64,000 bases of DNA from Streptomyces hygroscopicus subsp. hygroscopicus (GCF_030269125.1 NZ_BSSM01000014.1:154940-218939); one strand, 5' to 3'. Shown: positions 24,870 through 36,837, numbered from the stretch's first letter. Numbers and translations: made by a program. Notes: generated from the sequence alone by a model not told the origin.

Positions 24870-25576
24870 GACGTACCGCCTTTCGTGGGTGCCGGGTGGA
24901 TCACGGGTGCCGGTTGATCACGAGTCTGCCAGCCGGAGTCTCCTCCCGTGCGGGAACGGGGAGTTCGCGGGTCCCGTTTCGGACGCACCGTCCTGGTCGC
25001 CCGGTCCGCCGCGTACGGCCCCGAACCGCACCGGTGCTGCCCGGGGATGATGACGCATCCGCGCATCGCCGAGGCGGCCGTCCGGCGCGGGGTGCGCCTG
25101 GGGACCTCGGGCGCCGCGACAAGGAGTGCAGGGACTGGCTGAAGACCCGTGAACTGCGGGTGGGGAAGGGGTTCCTGGCCCGGCCGCGTCCGGTGGCCCT
25201 CGCCCGCCGCCTGTGGCGCCGGCCCGTTGCGCGGACCGCGCAACACCGTGCCGGCCCACCCGCGGCTGCGCGGGCCCGCCGGCCGGCTGCTGCGGACGGC
25301 GGGCGCCCCGCGCACCCGCGGCCACGAACGCGCCCTGACAATCGGCCCTTTGGTCATGGGCGCCCCGCGCACCCGCGGCCGGGATCCGGCCGCTGTACGC
25401 ACCCGCGGCCCGGACCCGGCCGCCCCCGCCTGTCGCCGCGCGCGGCCTGTGCGAACGGTCCGGGGCCTATTACTGGCGCGTACGTGTCAAATGTTCACCA
25501 AGTTGTGGAGTGCTGCCCATCGATGTGATCAGGTCTCCTGCGTCGGCAGAGTCGAATGCCTGTTCCTGGAGGTCTG
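24870..25576. other. 707-bp spacer without a recognisable gene
   Basis: No frame with a convincing start and ribosome site is seen. Its second half holds direct repeats: the 23-mer GGGCGCCCCGCGCACCCGCGGCC occurs at 25301-25323 and again at 25358-25380, and its tail CGCACCCGCGGCC recurs at 25398-25410. A candidate start near 25047 (MTHPRIAEAAVRRGVRLGT) breaks off after about 30 residues and may be a gene remnant. The last 120 bases (AT-richer, 25460-25550) hold the probable promoter of the propeller gene. Confidence 0.5.
25301..25410. repeat. Direct repeat, 23 bp, spaced 57 bp, plus a 13-bp partial copy
   Basis: Exact 23-base copies at 25301 and 25358, and the last 13 bases again at 25398. 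It is non-coding and lies within the spacer described at 24870-25576. Confidence 0.75.
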
Positions 25577-28216
25577 GTGTCCGAACCAACCCGCGGCAGA
25601 CGGTGGTTCACCGTCTGCGCGATCACCGCGTCCGCCGCGCTCGTGGCGATACCCCCGTCGTCGGCCGCCGGCCGCTCGGCGAGCCCCTTCGGCGTCCGCG
25701 CCCTCGATCAGCTCGCCAAGGAGCGGACCCAGTCGGTGGGCGCCATGACGCCGCACCTGTCGGCGGACGGCGACGGCGGCAACGAGGCGGACGAGATCGC
25801 CGAGGGCGCGGACCAGTACGCCGAGGCCCGCACGTCGCCCGGTATCGTCGCACCGGGCGCCTACGGCGCCGCGTGGGGCGACCTCGGCAGGCTCAGGAGC
25901 ACCGGCGGCAGCTGGCGCAACATCACGGACCTGCCGTACGACTCGGACGACCCGCGCTACCGCGACTTCGACTCCAACTCCAGCGGCGGCTCGGGCGACG
26001 TCACCGGACGGATGGCAGCCGTCGCCGCCGACGACGACGGTTACGTGTACGCGGGCAGCGCGGGCGGCGGCGTGTGGCGCTCGCGCACCGGCGGCGGGAA
26101 CTGGCAGCCCATCAGCGACGAGCTGCCCTCCCAGTCCACCGGTGCCCTCGCCGTCGACGGGGGCGGCCGGCTGTGGCTCGGCACCGGCGAGGCCACGACC
26201 AACTCCGACGCCTACCTCGGCAGCGGCGTCTACGTCCTCGCCCACCCGCACCACGGCAGCTTCTCCCAGCGCACCCGGGTCGGCGGCGACGAGCTGGAGA
26301 GCACCACCATCCACGAGCTGCGCTTCGCCGGCGGCACGGTGTGGGCGGCCACCAGCGAGGGCGTGTGGAGCCACTCCACCAGGGACCTCGACGGTCCCTG
26401 GAAGCTGGAGTTCGCACCGAATCCCGACTACCTGCCGAACGGCCCGAAGGCCCACGACCCGGCCGCGGCGTACAAGAACATCGCCAATGACATCGCCATC
26501 GACCCCCAGGACCCGGCCAAGGTGGTCCTCGCGGTCGGCTGGCGCAGCGGCGACGACTACAACGGCTTCTACACCAAGTCCGACGGCGCGTGGAAGCGGA
26601 TCACCAGCGGCCTCGGCGACCTGCCGGCCGACCCGGAGGACGTCGGCAACGTGACCTTCGCCCGGTCCGCCGACGGCTCCCGCTACTACGCCATCGACCA
26701 GTCGCCCGAGCAGCTCGGCACCAACCCGGACAGCGGCCTGGAGGGCATCTACGTCTCCAAGTCCGGCTCGCCGGCGGGCCCGTGGACGAAGATCGCCGAC
26801 TACAAGGGCCTGGCCGCCGACAACTCGGCGCTGACCTCCCCGGGTTACATGCCCGGCGTGCAGGCCTGGTACAACCAGTTCCTCGCCGTCGACCCGAGCG
26901 ACCCGGAACACCTGTACGCCGGACTCGAAGAGGTCTACGAGACCAAGGACGGCGGCAGCACCTGGTCGACCGTGGGCCCGTACTGGAACTTCACCTTCTC
27001 CTGCTGGAGCATCGACCCCGCGAAGCAGACCGGTGACTGCAACCCCACCACCCACTCCGACCAGCACGGCGTCGCCATCGGCACCTACCACGGCAAGCCG
27101 TACGTGTACGTGGGCAACGACGGCGGCGTCTACAGGCGCCCGGTCGACGGCTCCCAGGACGCCGACGGCCACGCCACCGACTGGACGTCCCTGAACGACG
27201 GCACCATCGACGCCCTGGAGTACTACTCCGTGGGCATCGGCAAGGACCTCGACCACGGGGGCGTCTCCGTCACCGGCGGTCTGCAGGACAACGGCCAGTC
27301 CATGCTGCGCGGCAACGACACGGTGATGGGCTCCAACTTCGGCGGCGACGGCGGCGACACGCTCACCGACCCCGCCAACGGCTGCAACATCGCCCAGGAG
27401 TACGTCTACCTCGCCGTCCAGGTCACCCAGAACTGCGCGGTCAACGACGGTGGTTGGGTGAACGATCCGAGCAAGATCACGTCGTACTCGGTCGCCCCGC
27501 CCGACAACGCCACCGGCGAGGCCCGCTTCATCGCCCCGCTCGCCGCGGACCTGAAGGACAGCGACACCTGGGTCGCCGGCGGCCGGCACGTGTGGGTGCA
27601 GCACCACGGCTACGCCATCCGCAGCGGCTCCGAGTGGACCAGCGCCCACGACCTCGGCAAGGGGCGTACCACCACCGCCGTCGCCGCCTCCGGCGGGAAG
27701 GTGTACGCCGCCTGGTGCGGCCCCTGCAACGACCAGGGCTTCGCCCGCGGCATCTCGGTCGGCAACGCGGACGGCACCGGCTGGCACGACATCAGCCTGC
27801 CCGTGGACGGCACGGTGCCCAACCGCTACCTCAGCGGCTTCGCCGTCGACCCGGACGACGCCGACCACGTCTACCTGACGGTCAACGGCTTCTCCCGCCA
27901 CTGGACCGAGGGTCCCGGCGCCGGGGTCGGCCACGTGTTCGAGTCCACCGACGGTGGCACCACCTGGAAGGACATCTCCGAGAACCTCCCGGACGTGCCC
28001 ACCAACGGCGCGCTGGTGACCGCGGACGGCGGCCTCGCCGTCGCCACCGACCTCGGCGTCGTCTACCGGGCGCCGGGCGGCACCACCTGGAAGCGCGTCG
28101 GCGACCTGCCCGCCGTCGCCGTGCTCCAGCTGAAGACCAGCCCCGACGGCGGCACGCTGTACGCCGCCACGCACGGCCGGGGCATCTACACCTTCAAGGT
28201 CGGCAAGCTGCGCTGA
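25577..28216 (+). CDS. Large secreted beta-propeller protein with BNR/sialidase-like repeats
   Basis: 879 aa from GTG 25577, with GGAGG just upstream (an ATG at 25556 adds 7 residues). A signal peptide follows (RGRRWFTVCAITASAALVAI, cleavage near SSAAG). The mature protein carries many BNR/VPS10-like blades: DVTGRMAAVAADDDGYVYAG, GGGVWRSRTGGGNWQPIS, VYETKDGGSTWSTVG, VFESTDGGTTWKDIS and TLYAATHGRGIYTFKVG. The repeated S/T-x-D-G-G-x-T-W boxes are Asp-box motifs. Catalytic sialidase residues cannot be confirmed. It is likely an extracellular carbohydrate-binding or glycosidase-like protein. It is far larger than a single propeller, so two may be present. Confidence 0.85.
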   Translation: MSEPTRGRRWFTVCAITASAALVAIPPSSAAGRSASPFGVRALDQLAKERTQSVGAMTPHLSADGDGGNEADEIAEGADQYAEARTSPGIVAPGAYGAAWGDLGRLRSTGGSWRNITDLPYDSDDPRYRDFDSNSSGGSGDVTGRMAAVAADDDGYVYAGSAGGGVWRSRTGGGNWQPISDELPSQSTGALAVDGGGRLWLGTGEATTNSDAYLGSGVYVLAHPHHGSFSQRTRVGGDELESTTIHELRFAGGTVWAATSEGVWSHSTRDLDGPWKLEFAPNPDYLPNGPKAHDPAAAYKNIANDIAIDPQDPAKVVLAVGWRSGDDYNGFYTKSDGAWKRITSGLGDLPADPEDVGNVTFARSADGSRYYAIDQSPEQLGTNPDSGLEGIYVSKSGSPAGPWTKIADYKGLAADNSALTSPGYMPGVQAWYNQFLAVDPSDPEHLYAGLEEVYETKDGGSTWSTVGPYWNFTFSCWSIDPAKQTGDCNPTTHSDQHGVAIGTYHGKPYVYVGNDGGVYRRPVDGSQDADGHATDWTSLNDGTIDALEYYSVGIGKDLDHGGVSVTGGLQDNGQSMLRGNDTVMGSNFGGDGGDTLTDPANGCNIAQEYVYLAVQVTQNCAVNDGGWVNDPSKITSYSVAPPDNATGEARFIAPLAADLKDSDTWVAGGRHVWVQHHGYAIRSGSEWTSAHDLGKGRTTTAVAASGGKVYAAWCGPCNDQGFARGISVGNADGTGWHDISLPVDGTVPNRYLSGFAVDPDDADHVYLTVNGFSRHWTEGPGAGVGHVFESTDGGTTWKDISENLPDVPTNGALVTADGGLAVATDLGVVYRAPGGTTWKRVGDLPAVAVLQLKTSPDGGTLYAATHGRGIYTFKVGKLR

Positions 28217-28228
28217 CCGGGACCGGGG

Positions 28229-28254
28229 GAGGGGTGGCCGTACGGTCACCCCTC
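28229..28254. terminator. Hairpin between convergent propeller and ppx genes
   Basis: GAGGGGTG / CACCCCTC enclosing a palindromic GCCGTACGGT loop. It lies between the two stops (28216 and 28262) and could end both transcripts. Confidence 0.7.
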
Positions 28255-28261
28255 CTGCGCG

Positions 28262-29272
28262 TCACGCGGACGGTCCCGCGACGCTCCGCAGCGACACCGC
28301 CGAGGGCGGCGCCGTCGTGAGACCGGCCCCCGTGGTCCGTGTCCACCAGTCGGCGCCGTCCTCGACGTAGCGCAGCAGGATGCCCTCGCGGATCGCCCAC
28401 GGGCAGACCACGGCCCGGCGCAGCCCCATCAGCTTCAGGGCCGTGTGCCCGACGACGGCACCGGCCAGGCTCTGGGCGGCGCGCGGCGCGGAGATGCCGG
28501 GTAACTGGGCGCGCTCGGCGGCGGGGCGGGCGGCCAGCGCCCCCACGGCCTCCCGCAGGTCCCGGCGCAGCAGCGCGCGCGGCTCGAAGGGGCCGAACCG
28601 CCCCGGCGCCGCCCCGCACAGCCGGGCCAGCTGCTGGAACGTCCGGGAGCTGACGGCCGCGGTGCGCGGCGACTCCCACCGTATCCGCGCCGCCACGTCC
28701 CGCAGTTCATGACGGATCCGGCGGCGCAGCTCCTTCAACTCGCCGGCCCCGGGCGGGTCCTGGACGCCCAGGTACTCGCGGGTGAGGCGGTTCGCGCCCA
28801 GCGGCAGCGAGGCGGCGAAGTCCGGCAGCCGCCCCCGCCCGAAGGCGACTTCCAGCGAGCCGCCGCCGATGTCCAGCAGTGCGAGCGGGCCCGCCTTCCA
28901 GCCGAGCCAGCGGCGGGCCGCCAGGAACGTCAGCTCGGCCTCTGTCTCGCCCGGCAGCGTGCACATCCGGATCCCGGTCCCGGACGCCACCCGCTCCAGC
29001 ACCTCCGCGCGGTTCGGGGCACCGCGCACCACCGCCGTGGCGAACGCCAGCGGGCCCGAGGCGCTCCACCGCAGTGCCGTGTCGCCCGCCTCGGCCACCG
29101 CCTTGACCAGCCGCTCCACCGCCTCCTCCGCGATCGTGCCGTCCGCACCGACCTGTTCGGACAGGCGCAGCTTCCACTTGACGGTGTGCACCGGCAGCGG
29201 AACACCCCCTTCCACATCCGCGATCACCAGTCGCACCGTGTTCGATCCCGCGTCCACCACACTCAGCCGCAT
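28262..29272 (-). CDS. ppx: Exopolyphosphatase / GppA-family phosphatase
   Basis: 336 aa from ATG 29272 (an upstream in-frame GTG, VGTHPAMRLS, is possible because it follows GGGGGTGGA). Sugar-kinase/Hsp70-like fold with LSVVDAGSNTVRLVIADV (phosphate-1) and ALLDIGGGSLEVAFGRG (phosphate-2). The length matches the short actinobacterial Ppx type without the extra C-terminal HD domain. It should cut the terminal phosphate of polyphosphate or of pppGpp. It is convergent with the propeller gene and divergent from an FAD monooxygenase. No ppk gene is nearby. Confidence 0.93.
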   Translation of the reverse strand: MRLSVVDAGSNTVRLVIADVEGGVPLPVHTVKWKLRLSEQVGADGTIAEEAVERLVKAVAEAGDTALRWSASGPLAFATAVVRGAPNRAEVLERVASGTGIRMCTLPGETEAELTFLAARRWLGWKAGPLALLDIGGGSLEVAFGRGRLPDFAASLPLGANRLTREYLGVQDPPGAGELKELRRRIRHELRDVAARIRWESPRTAAVSSRTFQQLARLCGAAPGRFGPFEPRALLRRDLREAVGALAARPAAERAQLPGISAPRAAQSLAGAVVGHTALKLMGLRRAVVCPWAIREGILLRYVEDGADWWTRTTGAGLTTAPPSAVSLRSVAGPSA

Positions 29273-29491
29273 GGCCGGGTGCGTACCCACTCCACCCCCC
29301 GGAACGCCTGCGCCCGAGGGGCGGACGCGCGCACACCCCGGCCCCGCGGGCGGCGCCCGGGGCGCGCCGGACACCGGCCGGCGCGCACCGGGCGACCGCC
29401 CGCCCCTGTCCGGATCCGGGCCCCGCCCGCCCCCCGTGGCCCACCGCTGTACTTGGATGGACGCCACCACTGTCGGCATGGGGAGCGGCAC

Positions 29492-30664
29492 ATGACCGGT
29501 ACGGCAGCGACCAGAGTCCTGGTGATCGGCGGCGGCATCGCGGGCAGCGCCGCCGCACTGGGCCTGCACCGAGCGGGCTGCGACGTCCGCGTGTACGAGG
29601 CGCACCGCGGCCCTGCCGAACACATCGGCGCCTTCCTCACCCTCGCCAGCACCGGCATGCGTGCCCTGGCCCAGCTCGACGCGGTCACCGCCGTGACGGC
29701 CATCGGTTTTCCGCTGACTTCGCTGCGCCTGCTCGACGCGCGGGGCGCCGAACTGGCCCATGTCCCGCTCGGCGAGATCGCCGACCCCGATCTGCGCTAC
29801 CGCTGCCTGCGGCGCGGCGAGCTGAACGCCGCGCTCCACAAGGAGGTGCTGCGGCGCGGCATCCGCCTCGTCCACGGCGCCCGGCTGACGTCCGTGACGG
29901 ACGGCCCGAGCGCCGTGACCGCGCGCTTCGCGGACGGCACCACCGCGACCGGCGATCTGCTCATCGGCGCCGACGGCCTGAACTCCGCCGTCCGCCGCGC
30001 CCTCCTGCCCGGTGTCCGGCCCGCCTACGCGGGACAACGCGTCTTCTACGGCCGCACACCGGGTGTCCCGGGCACGGGCGGCAGCGGCGTCATCACCATG
30101 GTGCGAGGCAGCGAGAGCGCCTTCGGGTACGCCAACGCGCCGACGGGGGAGGCGTACTGGTTCGCCCGCGTCGGCGGCGACCCGCTGCCAGGCCGGGCGA
30201 CGGGCGCCCGGAAGGCCGTACCGCGCGCCGACCTGCTGCCCCTGCTGCGCGGGGACACCACGCCGGCCGCCGCGCTCGTCGCCGCCGCGGCGGCCCCCGT
30301 CATGGTCGCCAACGCCACCGAGATGCCGCTCGGCACCCGCTGGCACGTCGGCCGTGTCCTGCTCATCGGGGACGCCGCCCACGCGGCCTCCCCGGCCACC
30401 GGACAGGGCGCCTCGATGGGGCTGGAGGACGCGGTCGTCATCGCCAAGGCGCTGCGCGACCTCCCGGACGCCGCACGGGCGTTCGACGCCTACGAGCGGC
30501 ACCGGCGCCCGCGCGTGGAGCACAACATCACCGTCAGCGGCGGCATCTCGCGCGGCACCCACGCCCCCGCCCGCCCCGCGGACCCGAACCACCGCCCCGA
30601 CCACCGGGACGAGGAACTGATCCGCCGGCTCGCCTGGGACCGGCCCCTGTCCGAGAACGGCTGA
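29492..30664 (+). CDS. FAD-dependent monooxygenase (PHBH/aromatic hydroxylase family)
   Basis: 390 aa from ATG 29492 with GGGGAGCGG upstream. FAD-binding motifs are in order: VLVIGGGIAGSAAALGLHRAG (GxGxxG), the middle DG motif TGDLLIGADGLNSAVRRALL, and the GD motif VLLIGDAAHAASPATGQGAS. It resembles salicylate/3-hydroxybenzoate-type hydroxylases and the oxygenases of antibiotic resistance and tailoring pathways. NAD(P)H- and FAD-dependent hydroxylation is expected. The substrate is unknown. It is divergent from ppx. The next gene is 47 bases downstream, but that locus looks decayed. Confidence 0.92.
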   Translation: MTGTAATRVLVIGGGIAGSAAALGLHRAGCDVRVYEAHRGPAEHIGAFLTLASTGMRALAQLDAVTAVTAIGFPLTSLRLLDARGAELAHVPLGEIADPDLRYRCLRRGELNAALHKEVLRRGIRLVHGARLTSVTDGPSAVTARFADGTTATGDLLIGADGLNSAVRRALLPGVRPAYAGQRVFYGRTPGVPGTGGSGVITMVRGSESAFGYANAPTGEAYWFARVGGDPLPGRATGARKAVPRADLLPLLRGDTTPAAALVAAAAAPVMVANATEMPLGTRWHVGRVLLIGDAAHAASPATGQGASMGLEDAVVIAKALRDLPDAARAFDAYERHRRPRVEHNITVSGGISRGTHAPARPADPNHRPDHRDEELIRRLAWDRPLSENG

Positions 30665-30711
30665 CCGCACGGCCCGCGCGCGACAGCGCAAGAGCCGGCG
30701 CACGGGAGGCC

Positions 30712-31560
30712 ATGTCCCGGATCGTGGACACGGAGGGCGGCTGGAAGGCGTTCTACGAGCACGTCGCACGCGCCCCGATCGCCGCCAAGACGGCCCCCGG
30801 CTCCTGGCACGAGTGGTACGACCGCGCCTGGTCCCCGCCCGGCACCGGCGGCAAGGAGAGCGACGTCGCCACCCGCAAACGGCGTCCGACCGGCGACGCG
30901 GGCGCCTACGCGAACGCCTCCTGCCACCGCTGGTTCCTCGACGGCGCCGACCGGACCAGCTCCCCGATCGTCGGGAGGACCGTGCGGTCGTGCCGCGCCT
31001 ACGACCGCACGCACGACGCGGACGGCGGGTACGTCGACCTCACCCTCCCGCGACCCCGCCGGACGCCGCCACCGGATCGCCGCGGGCACCGGCCGTATCC
31101 TCGTCCCGCTCCCCGGCGGCTCCGCCGCCGCCGCGGCCCGGTCCACCCACCCCCACGGCCCGCGCCTCCCGGACGTTCACGCCGACCGGCGACGGGGCCC
31201 GCGCCGTCGGCGACGCCGGGACCGGCGCCCCGCTCGGCGTCGACTCCACCACGACGGCGGACCGCGCCCGGGGCACCACGCCCACCGCCACCGGGCGGAG
31301 GGGGAGCCCGGCCGTCGGACAGTGGTGGTCAGTGATCCCGGACGTCCCCCGACCGGCGCCCACCGCCTCGTCACCGCCACAGCGGCCTCGTCCCCGGTCT
31401 GTCCGCCCACTCCGGGCGGCTCGCCGGGACCGCCCCGGCGCGCACCTGGAGCGCCCCCGGCGGCAGCGCCGTCGGCAGGGGCCGCACCGCCGCCGAGCAG
31501 ACGCCCGCCCTCACCCCGGAACGGGGACAACTCCGGTCCACCACCAGGCAGTCGGGCATA
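30712..31560 (+). pseudogene. Possible decayed gene for an Ig-like secreted protein
   Basis: An open frame starts at ATG 30712 (SRIVDTEGGWKAFYEHVARA) and is convincing to about residue 110 (TVRSCRAYDRTHDADGGYVDLTLP), then runs into Pro/Arg-rich out-of-frame sequence. In the other plus frames, pieces resemble Ig-like or bacterial beta-sandwich motifs: GTGRILVPLPGGSAAAAA, then AVGDAGTGAPLGVDSTTTADRA, then VVVSDPGRPPTGAHRLVTATA. Together these look like a frame-shifted remnant of a longer exported protein whose parts survive in three frames. This assembly is a reading by eye and could be wrong. Otherwise it is a 906-bp gap between two good genes. Confidence 0.4.
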
Positions 31561-31570
31561 GGCTGCGCCC

Positions 31571-32389
31571 ATGACGATCACCTACGGGGAGTCCGATGCC
31601 CGCCTGGCCGTGACCGCGGCACGGGCGGGCGCCGCCGTCGTGCGCGACCTGTACGGCGGCCGGCTCGCGCGCCACGAGAAGACCGCGGGCGACTTCGCGA
31701 CCGAGGCGGACATCGCAGCCGAGCGGGCCATCCTGGACGTGCTGCGCACCGCCCGCCCGGACGACGCCGTCACCGGCGAGGAGAGCGGTGCGACCGGCGC
31801 CGAGGGGGCCCGCCGCCGCTGGCTGGTCGACCCGCTGTGCGGCACCCTCAACTACGCGGTGCGGACCATGCTCGTCGGCGTCAACGTGGCACTGCGGGTG
31901 GACGGAGAGGTGACCGCGGCGGCGACGGCCGACCCGTTCACCGGCGAGGTCTTCTGGACCGACGGCTCCCGGGCCCGGCTGGGCACCGAGCAGGGCGGCG
32001 ACGAGAAGCTCGCCCCGTCCGCGGCCTCCGCGCTGGTGGACGTCAACCTGGACCCGCCCTTCCCCAACGCCCCCGGTTTCCGGGTGCCCCTCCTGCTCGC
32101 CGACCCCGGCTTCACCGAGTGGTTCCGGCCCCGGGTGATCTCCAGCACCCTGGCCGTCGCCTGGGTCGCCGCCGGACGCCGCGCCGCCTACGTCACCGAC
32201 GGCGACCTCCGCGACAGCGTGCACTTCGCCGCCGGGATCGCCCTGTGCCGGGCCGCCGGCTGCACGGTGACCGGCCTGTACGGCGAGCCGGTGCACACCG
32301 GCAGGGGCGGACTGATCGCCGCGGCCGATCCCGGTACGCATGCCGCACTCCTCGCGATGGTCAGGCGGCAGACACGAGAGGTGACCTGA
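31571..32389 (+). CDS. Inositol-monophosphatase-like protein with altered metal motifs
   Basis: 272 aa from ATG 31571. The fold is recognisable from HEKTAGDFATEADIAAERAI (motif A, D47), TGEESG (E70-E71), and RRWLVDPLCGTLNY, where the family usually has DPLDGTxNF: the second Asp is Cys 90. The third motif is SVHFAAGIAL (family WDxAAG), with His 218 where Asp is expected. Two of the metal ligands are therefore changed. Such a divergent, apparently uniform subgroup is common in Streptomyces and may act on a different substrate or be inactive. The gene is alone between the decayed locus and the PLP decarboxylase. Confidence 0.88.
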   Translation: MTITYGESDARLAVTAARAGAAVVRDLYGGRLARHEKTAGDFATEADIAAERAILDVLRTARPDDAVTGEESGATGAEGARRRWLVDPLCGTLNYAVRTMLVGVNVALRVDGEVTAAATADPFTGEVFWTDGSRARLGTEQGGDEKLAPSAASALVDVNLDPPFPNAPGFRVPLLLADPGFTEWFRPRVISSTLAVAWVAAGRRAAYVTDGDLRDSVHFAAGIALCRAAGCTVTGLYGEPVHTGRGGLIAAADPGTHAALLAMVRRQTREVT

Positions 32390-32670
32390 CGGTATGTCAT
32401 GAGCCGCCGTCCGCACTGGCGGTTCGGCTTCCGAAGGCTTGTGCGCCCCGCGGCTCGCCGATCAAACCGAAGCGTGGACCGAACAGTGCGCGAGCGTGTC
32501 GCCCGACGTCCTTCCCGTGCCCCCGCCCGCGCCCTGGGACCGGGTGCCACCGGTCCGGTCCCGGGACGCGCCCCGCGTGGATCGCCCCAGGACCTGAGCG
32601 CCTTCGCGGGTTTGCGCGGCTCGCCCGGTGCAACCCGTCCGACACGGCACCGACCGGCTCAGGAGGAGCA

Positions 32671-34134
32671 ATGGACCACTCGCGCGCACCCGTACTGGAG
32701 GCTCTGGAGGAGTTCCGGCGCCGGGGAGACGTGGTCTTCGGGCCACCCGGACACAAACAGGGCCGCGGCACCGACCCCCGGGTCGCCGACGTCCTCGGCC
32801 TGGACGTCTTCCGCTCGGACGTGCTCTCCCTGAACGGCCTCGACGACCGCCGCCAGTCCCAGGGTGTGCTGGAGCAGGCCCAGGAGCTGATGGCGGACGC
32901 CGTCGGCGCCGAACACGCCTTCTTCTCCACCTGCGGCAGCTCCCTGTCGGTCAAGACCGCGATGCTCGCGGTGGCGGGCCCGGGTGAGAAGCTGCTGCTG
33001 TCCCGCAACGCCCACAAGTCGGTCATCGCCGCAGTGATCATCAACGGCGTGGACCCGGTCTGGGTCCACCCCAAGTTCGACACCGAGCGCCATCTGGCCC
33101 ATCCGCCCGAGCCCGACGACGTACGGCGCCGGCTGCGTGAGCACCCGGACGCGAAGGGCATGCTGCTGATCACGCCCACCGACTGGGGCACCTGCGCCGA
33201 CATCCGAGGCTTGGCCGGCGCCTGCCACGCCGAGGACGTGCCGCTCATCGTGGACGAGGCGTGGGGCGCCCATCTGCCCTTCCACCCCGGACTGCCCGCC
33301 TGGGGCATGGACGCCGACGCCGACCTCGTGGTCACCAGCGTCCACAAGATGGGCGGCGCCATCGAGCAGAGTTCGGTCTTCCACCTCCAGCACGACCGGG
33401 TCGCCCCCGAGGTGCTCAAACAGCGCGAGGACCTGCTCGGCACCACCAGCGCCTCCTCCCTGGTGTACGGCGCCCTGGACGGCTGGCGGCGCCAGATGGC
33501 CGAACGGGGGCGCGAACTGATGGACGCGGCCCTGCACCGCGCCGAACGGATCCGTGCCGTGCTGCGCGAGCTGCCGGGGCTGGAGGTGATGGGCGGCGAG
33601 GTCATCGAGGAGGGACTGGCGGCCGAGTTCGACCCCATGAAGATCGTCGTGGACGTACGCGGCCTCGGCATCAGCGGCATGCAGGCCACCGAATGGCTGC
33701 GCGCCCACTGCCACGTCGACATGGGCGGCTCCGACACCTGCCGGGTCAACGCCTCCATCACCTACGCCGACGACGACGAGACCGAGAAGATCCTCGTGGA
33801 GTCGCTGCGCTCCCTGGTGGAGCACGCCGACTCGATCGAACGGCGGCCCCGGGTGCACCTGCCCGAGCCCGCCGTCCTGGAACCGGAACAGGCGATGCTG
33901 CCCCGCACGGCCTTCTTCGGGCCCGCCGAACAGGTGCCCGCCGAACGCGCCGCCGGACGCGTCGCCGCCGAGATGGTCAGCCCCTACCCGCCCGGAGTAC
34001 CGGTCGTCGCGCCCGGCGAGGTCATCACCGAGGAGATGGTGGACTTCCTGCGCAGCGGAGTCGCGCACGGCTTCCTGATCGCGGACGCGGCGGACCCCAC
34101 GCTCAAGACCCTGCGGGTCGTCGCCCGGGACTGA
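32671..34134 (+). CDS. Orn/Lys/Arg decarboxylase-family PLP enzyme
   Basis: 487 aa from ATG 32671, with an excellent AGGAGGAG. The PLP-binding Lys is 226 in VTSVHKMGGAIEQSS. Other family features are FGPPGHKQGRGTDPRV, HAFFSTCGSS and LIVDEAWGAHLPFHP. The C-terminal domain (about 375-487) closes the active site. It decarboxylates an amino acid (Orn, Lys or Arg) to a polyamine; which one cannot be told from sequence. It lacks the N-terminal wing domain of the large enterobacterial enzymes, and its size fits the Gram-positive type (like SpeA of Bacillus). No transporter or antizyme gene is adjacent. Confidence 0.95.
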   Translation: MDHSRAPVLEALEEFRRRGDVVFGPPGHKQGRGTDPRVADVLGLDVFRSDVLSLNGLDDRRQSQGVLEQAQELMADAVGAEHAFFSTCGSSLSVKTAMLAVAGPGEKLLLSRNAHKSVIAAVIINGVDPVWVHPKFDTERHLAHPPEPDDVRRRLREHPDAKGMLLITPTDWGTCADIRGLAGACHAEDVPLIVDEAWGAHLPFHPGLPAWGMDADADLVVTSVHKMGGAIEQSSVFHLQHDRVAPEVLKQREDLLGTTSASSLVYGALDGWRRQMAERGRELMDAALHRAERIRAVLRELPGLEVMGGEVIEEGLAAEFDPMKIVVDVRGLGISGMQATEWLRAHCHVDMGGSDTCRVNASITYADDDETEKILVESLRSLVEHADSIERRPRVHLPEPAVLEPEQAMLPRTAFFGPAEQVPAERAAGRVAAEMVSPYPPGVPVVAPGEVITEEMVDFLRSGVAHGFLIADAADPTLKTLRVVARD

Positions 34135-34218
34135 GACCCCCGGCCGTCCCGAACTGCGCGGACGCGGAGCTGCCCCTAGGGTGTCGTATGCGGGCAGCCG
34201 GGTGCTGCCCTGACCCGG

Positions 34219-34270
34219 GTCAAGAAACCGGCCCCCTGACGAAGGCGCCCTCGGCAAAGGGGGCTTGACC
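34219..34270. terminator. Hairpin downstream of the decarboxylase gene
   Basis: GGTCAAG...CTTGACC enclosing GCCCCCT...AGGGGGC with short internal asymmetry. It lies about 85 bases after the decarboxylase stop. It looks like a stable stem-loop and a likely terminator before the catalase promoter. Confidence 0.5.
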
Positions 34271-34383
34271 CTGCCCGAGCGGTCTCCGGGCACGGACCAG
34301 CGCGTCCGGCGGGCCAGCTGTCCCGGCAACTCTATGGGAGACGGCCCGACTTCACCCCGGCCGGGAAATCAACCGATTCCCCG

Positions 34384-34408
34384 GTTTCGGACGCCCCGGC
34401 CCGGGGAC
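34384..34408 (+). promoter_or_regulatory. Candidate sigmaB-type promoter of the catalase gene
   Basis: GTTT at 34384-34387, a 15-base spacer, then GGGGAC at 34403-34408. Streptomyces sigmaB promoters read approximately GNNT-N14-16-GGGTAC, so the -10 element has one difference. It lies about 120 bases before the catalase start, and the rsb-type regulator operon sits 3 kb away. The promoter match is by eye. Confidence 0.4.
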
Positions 34409-34524
34409 CTCGGAACGAGGGCCGACCGCCCTTTTGTTCATGTCCGGCCTGATTCGTCCGTCCGACGGCCGACCGCACCTCGCCGTGCCGGGCCCGCCCC
34501 GTGATCAGCGAAGGAATGGTACCG

Positions 34525-36789
<2,265 letters not shown>

Positions 36790-36807
36790 GCGGCCCGGGT
36801 GTGCCGC

Positions 36808-36837
36808 GGGGTGGTTCCCCCCGATGGGGGCCACCCC
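36808..36837. terminator. Hairpin after the catalase gene
   Basis: GGGGTGG-tt-CCCCC / GGGGG-CCACCCC with a CGAT loop and a 2-base bulge, 19 bases after the catalase stop. Confidence 0.6.

Noticed and set aside
25529..28249. 906-aa minus-strand open frame opposite the propeller gene
   Set aside because: The same shadow effect. The plus frame has signal peptide, Asp boxes and a ribosome site.
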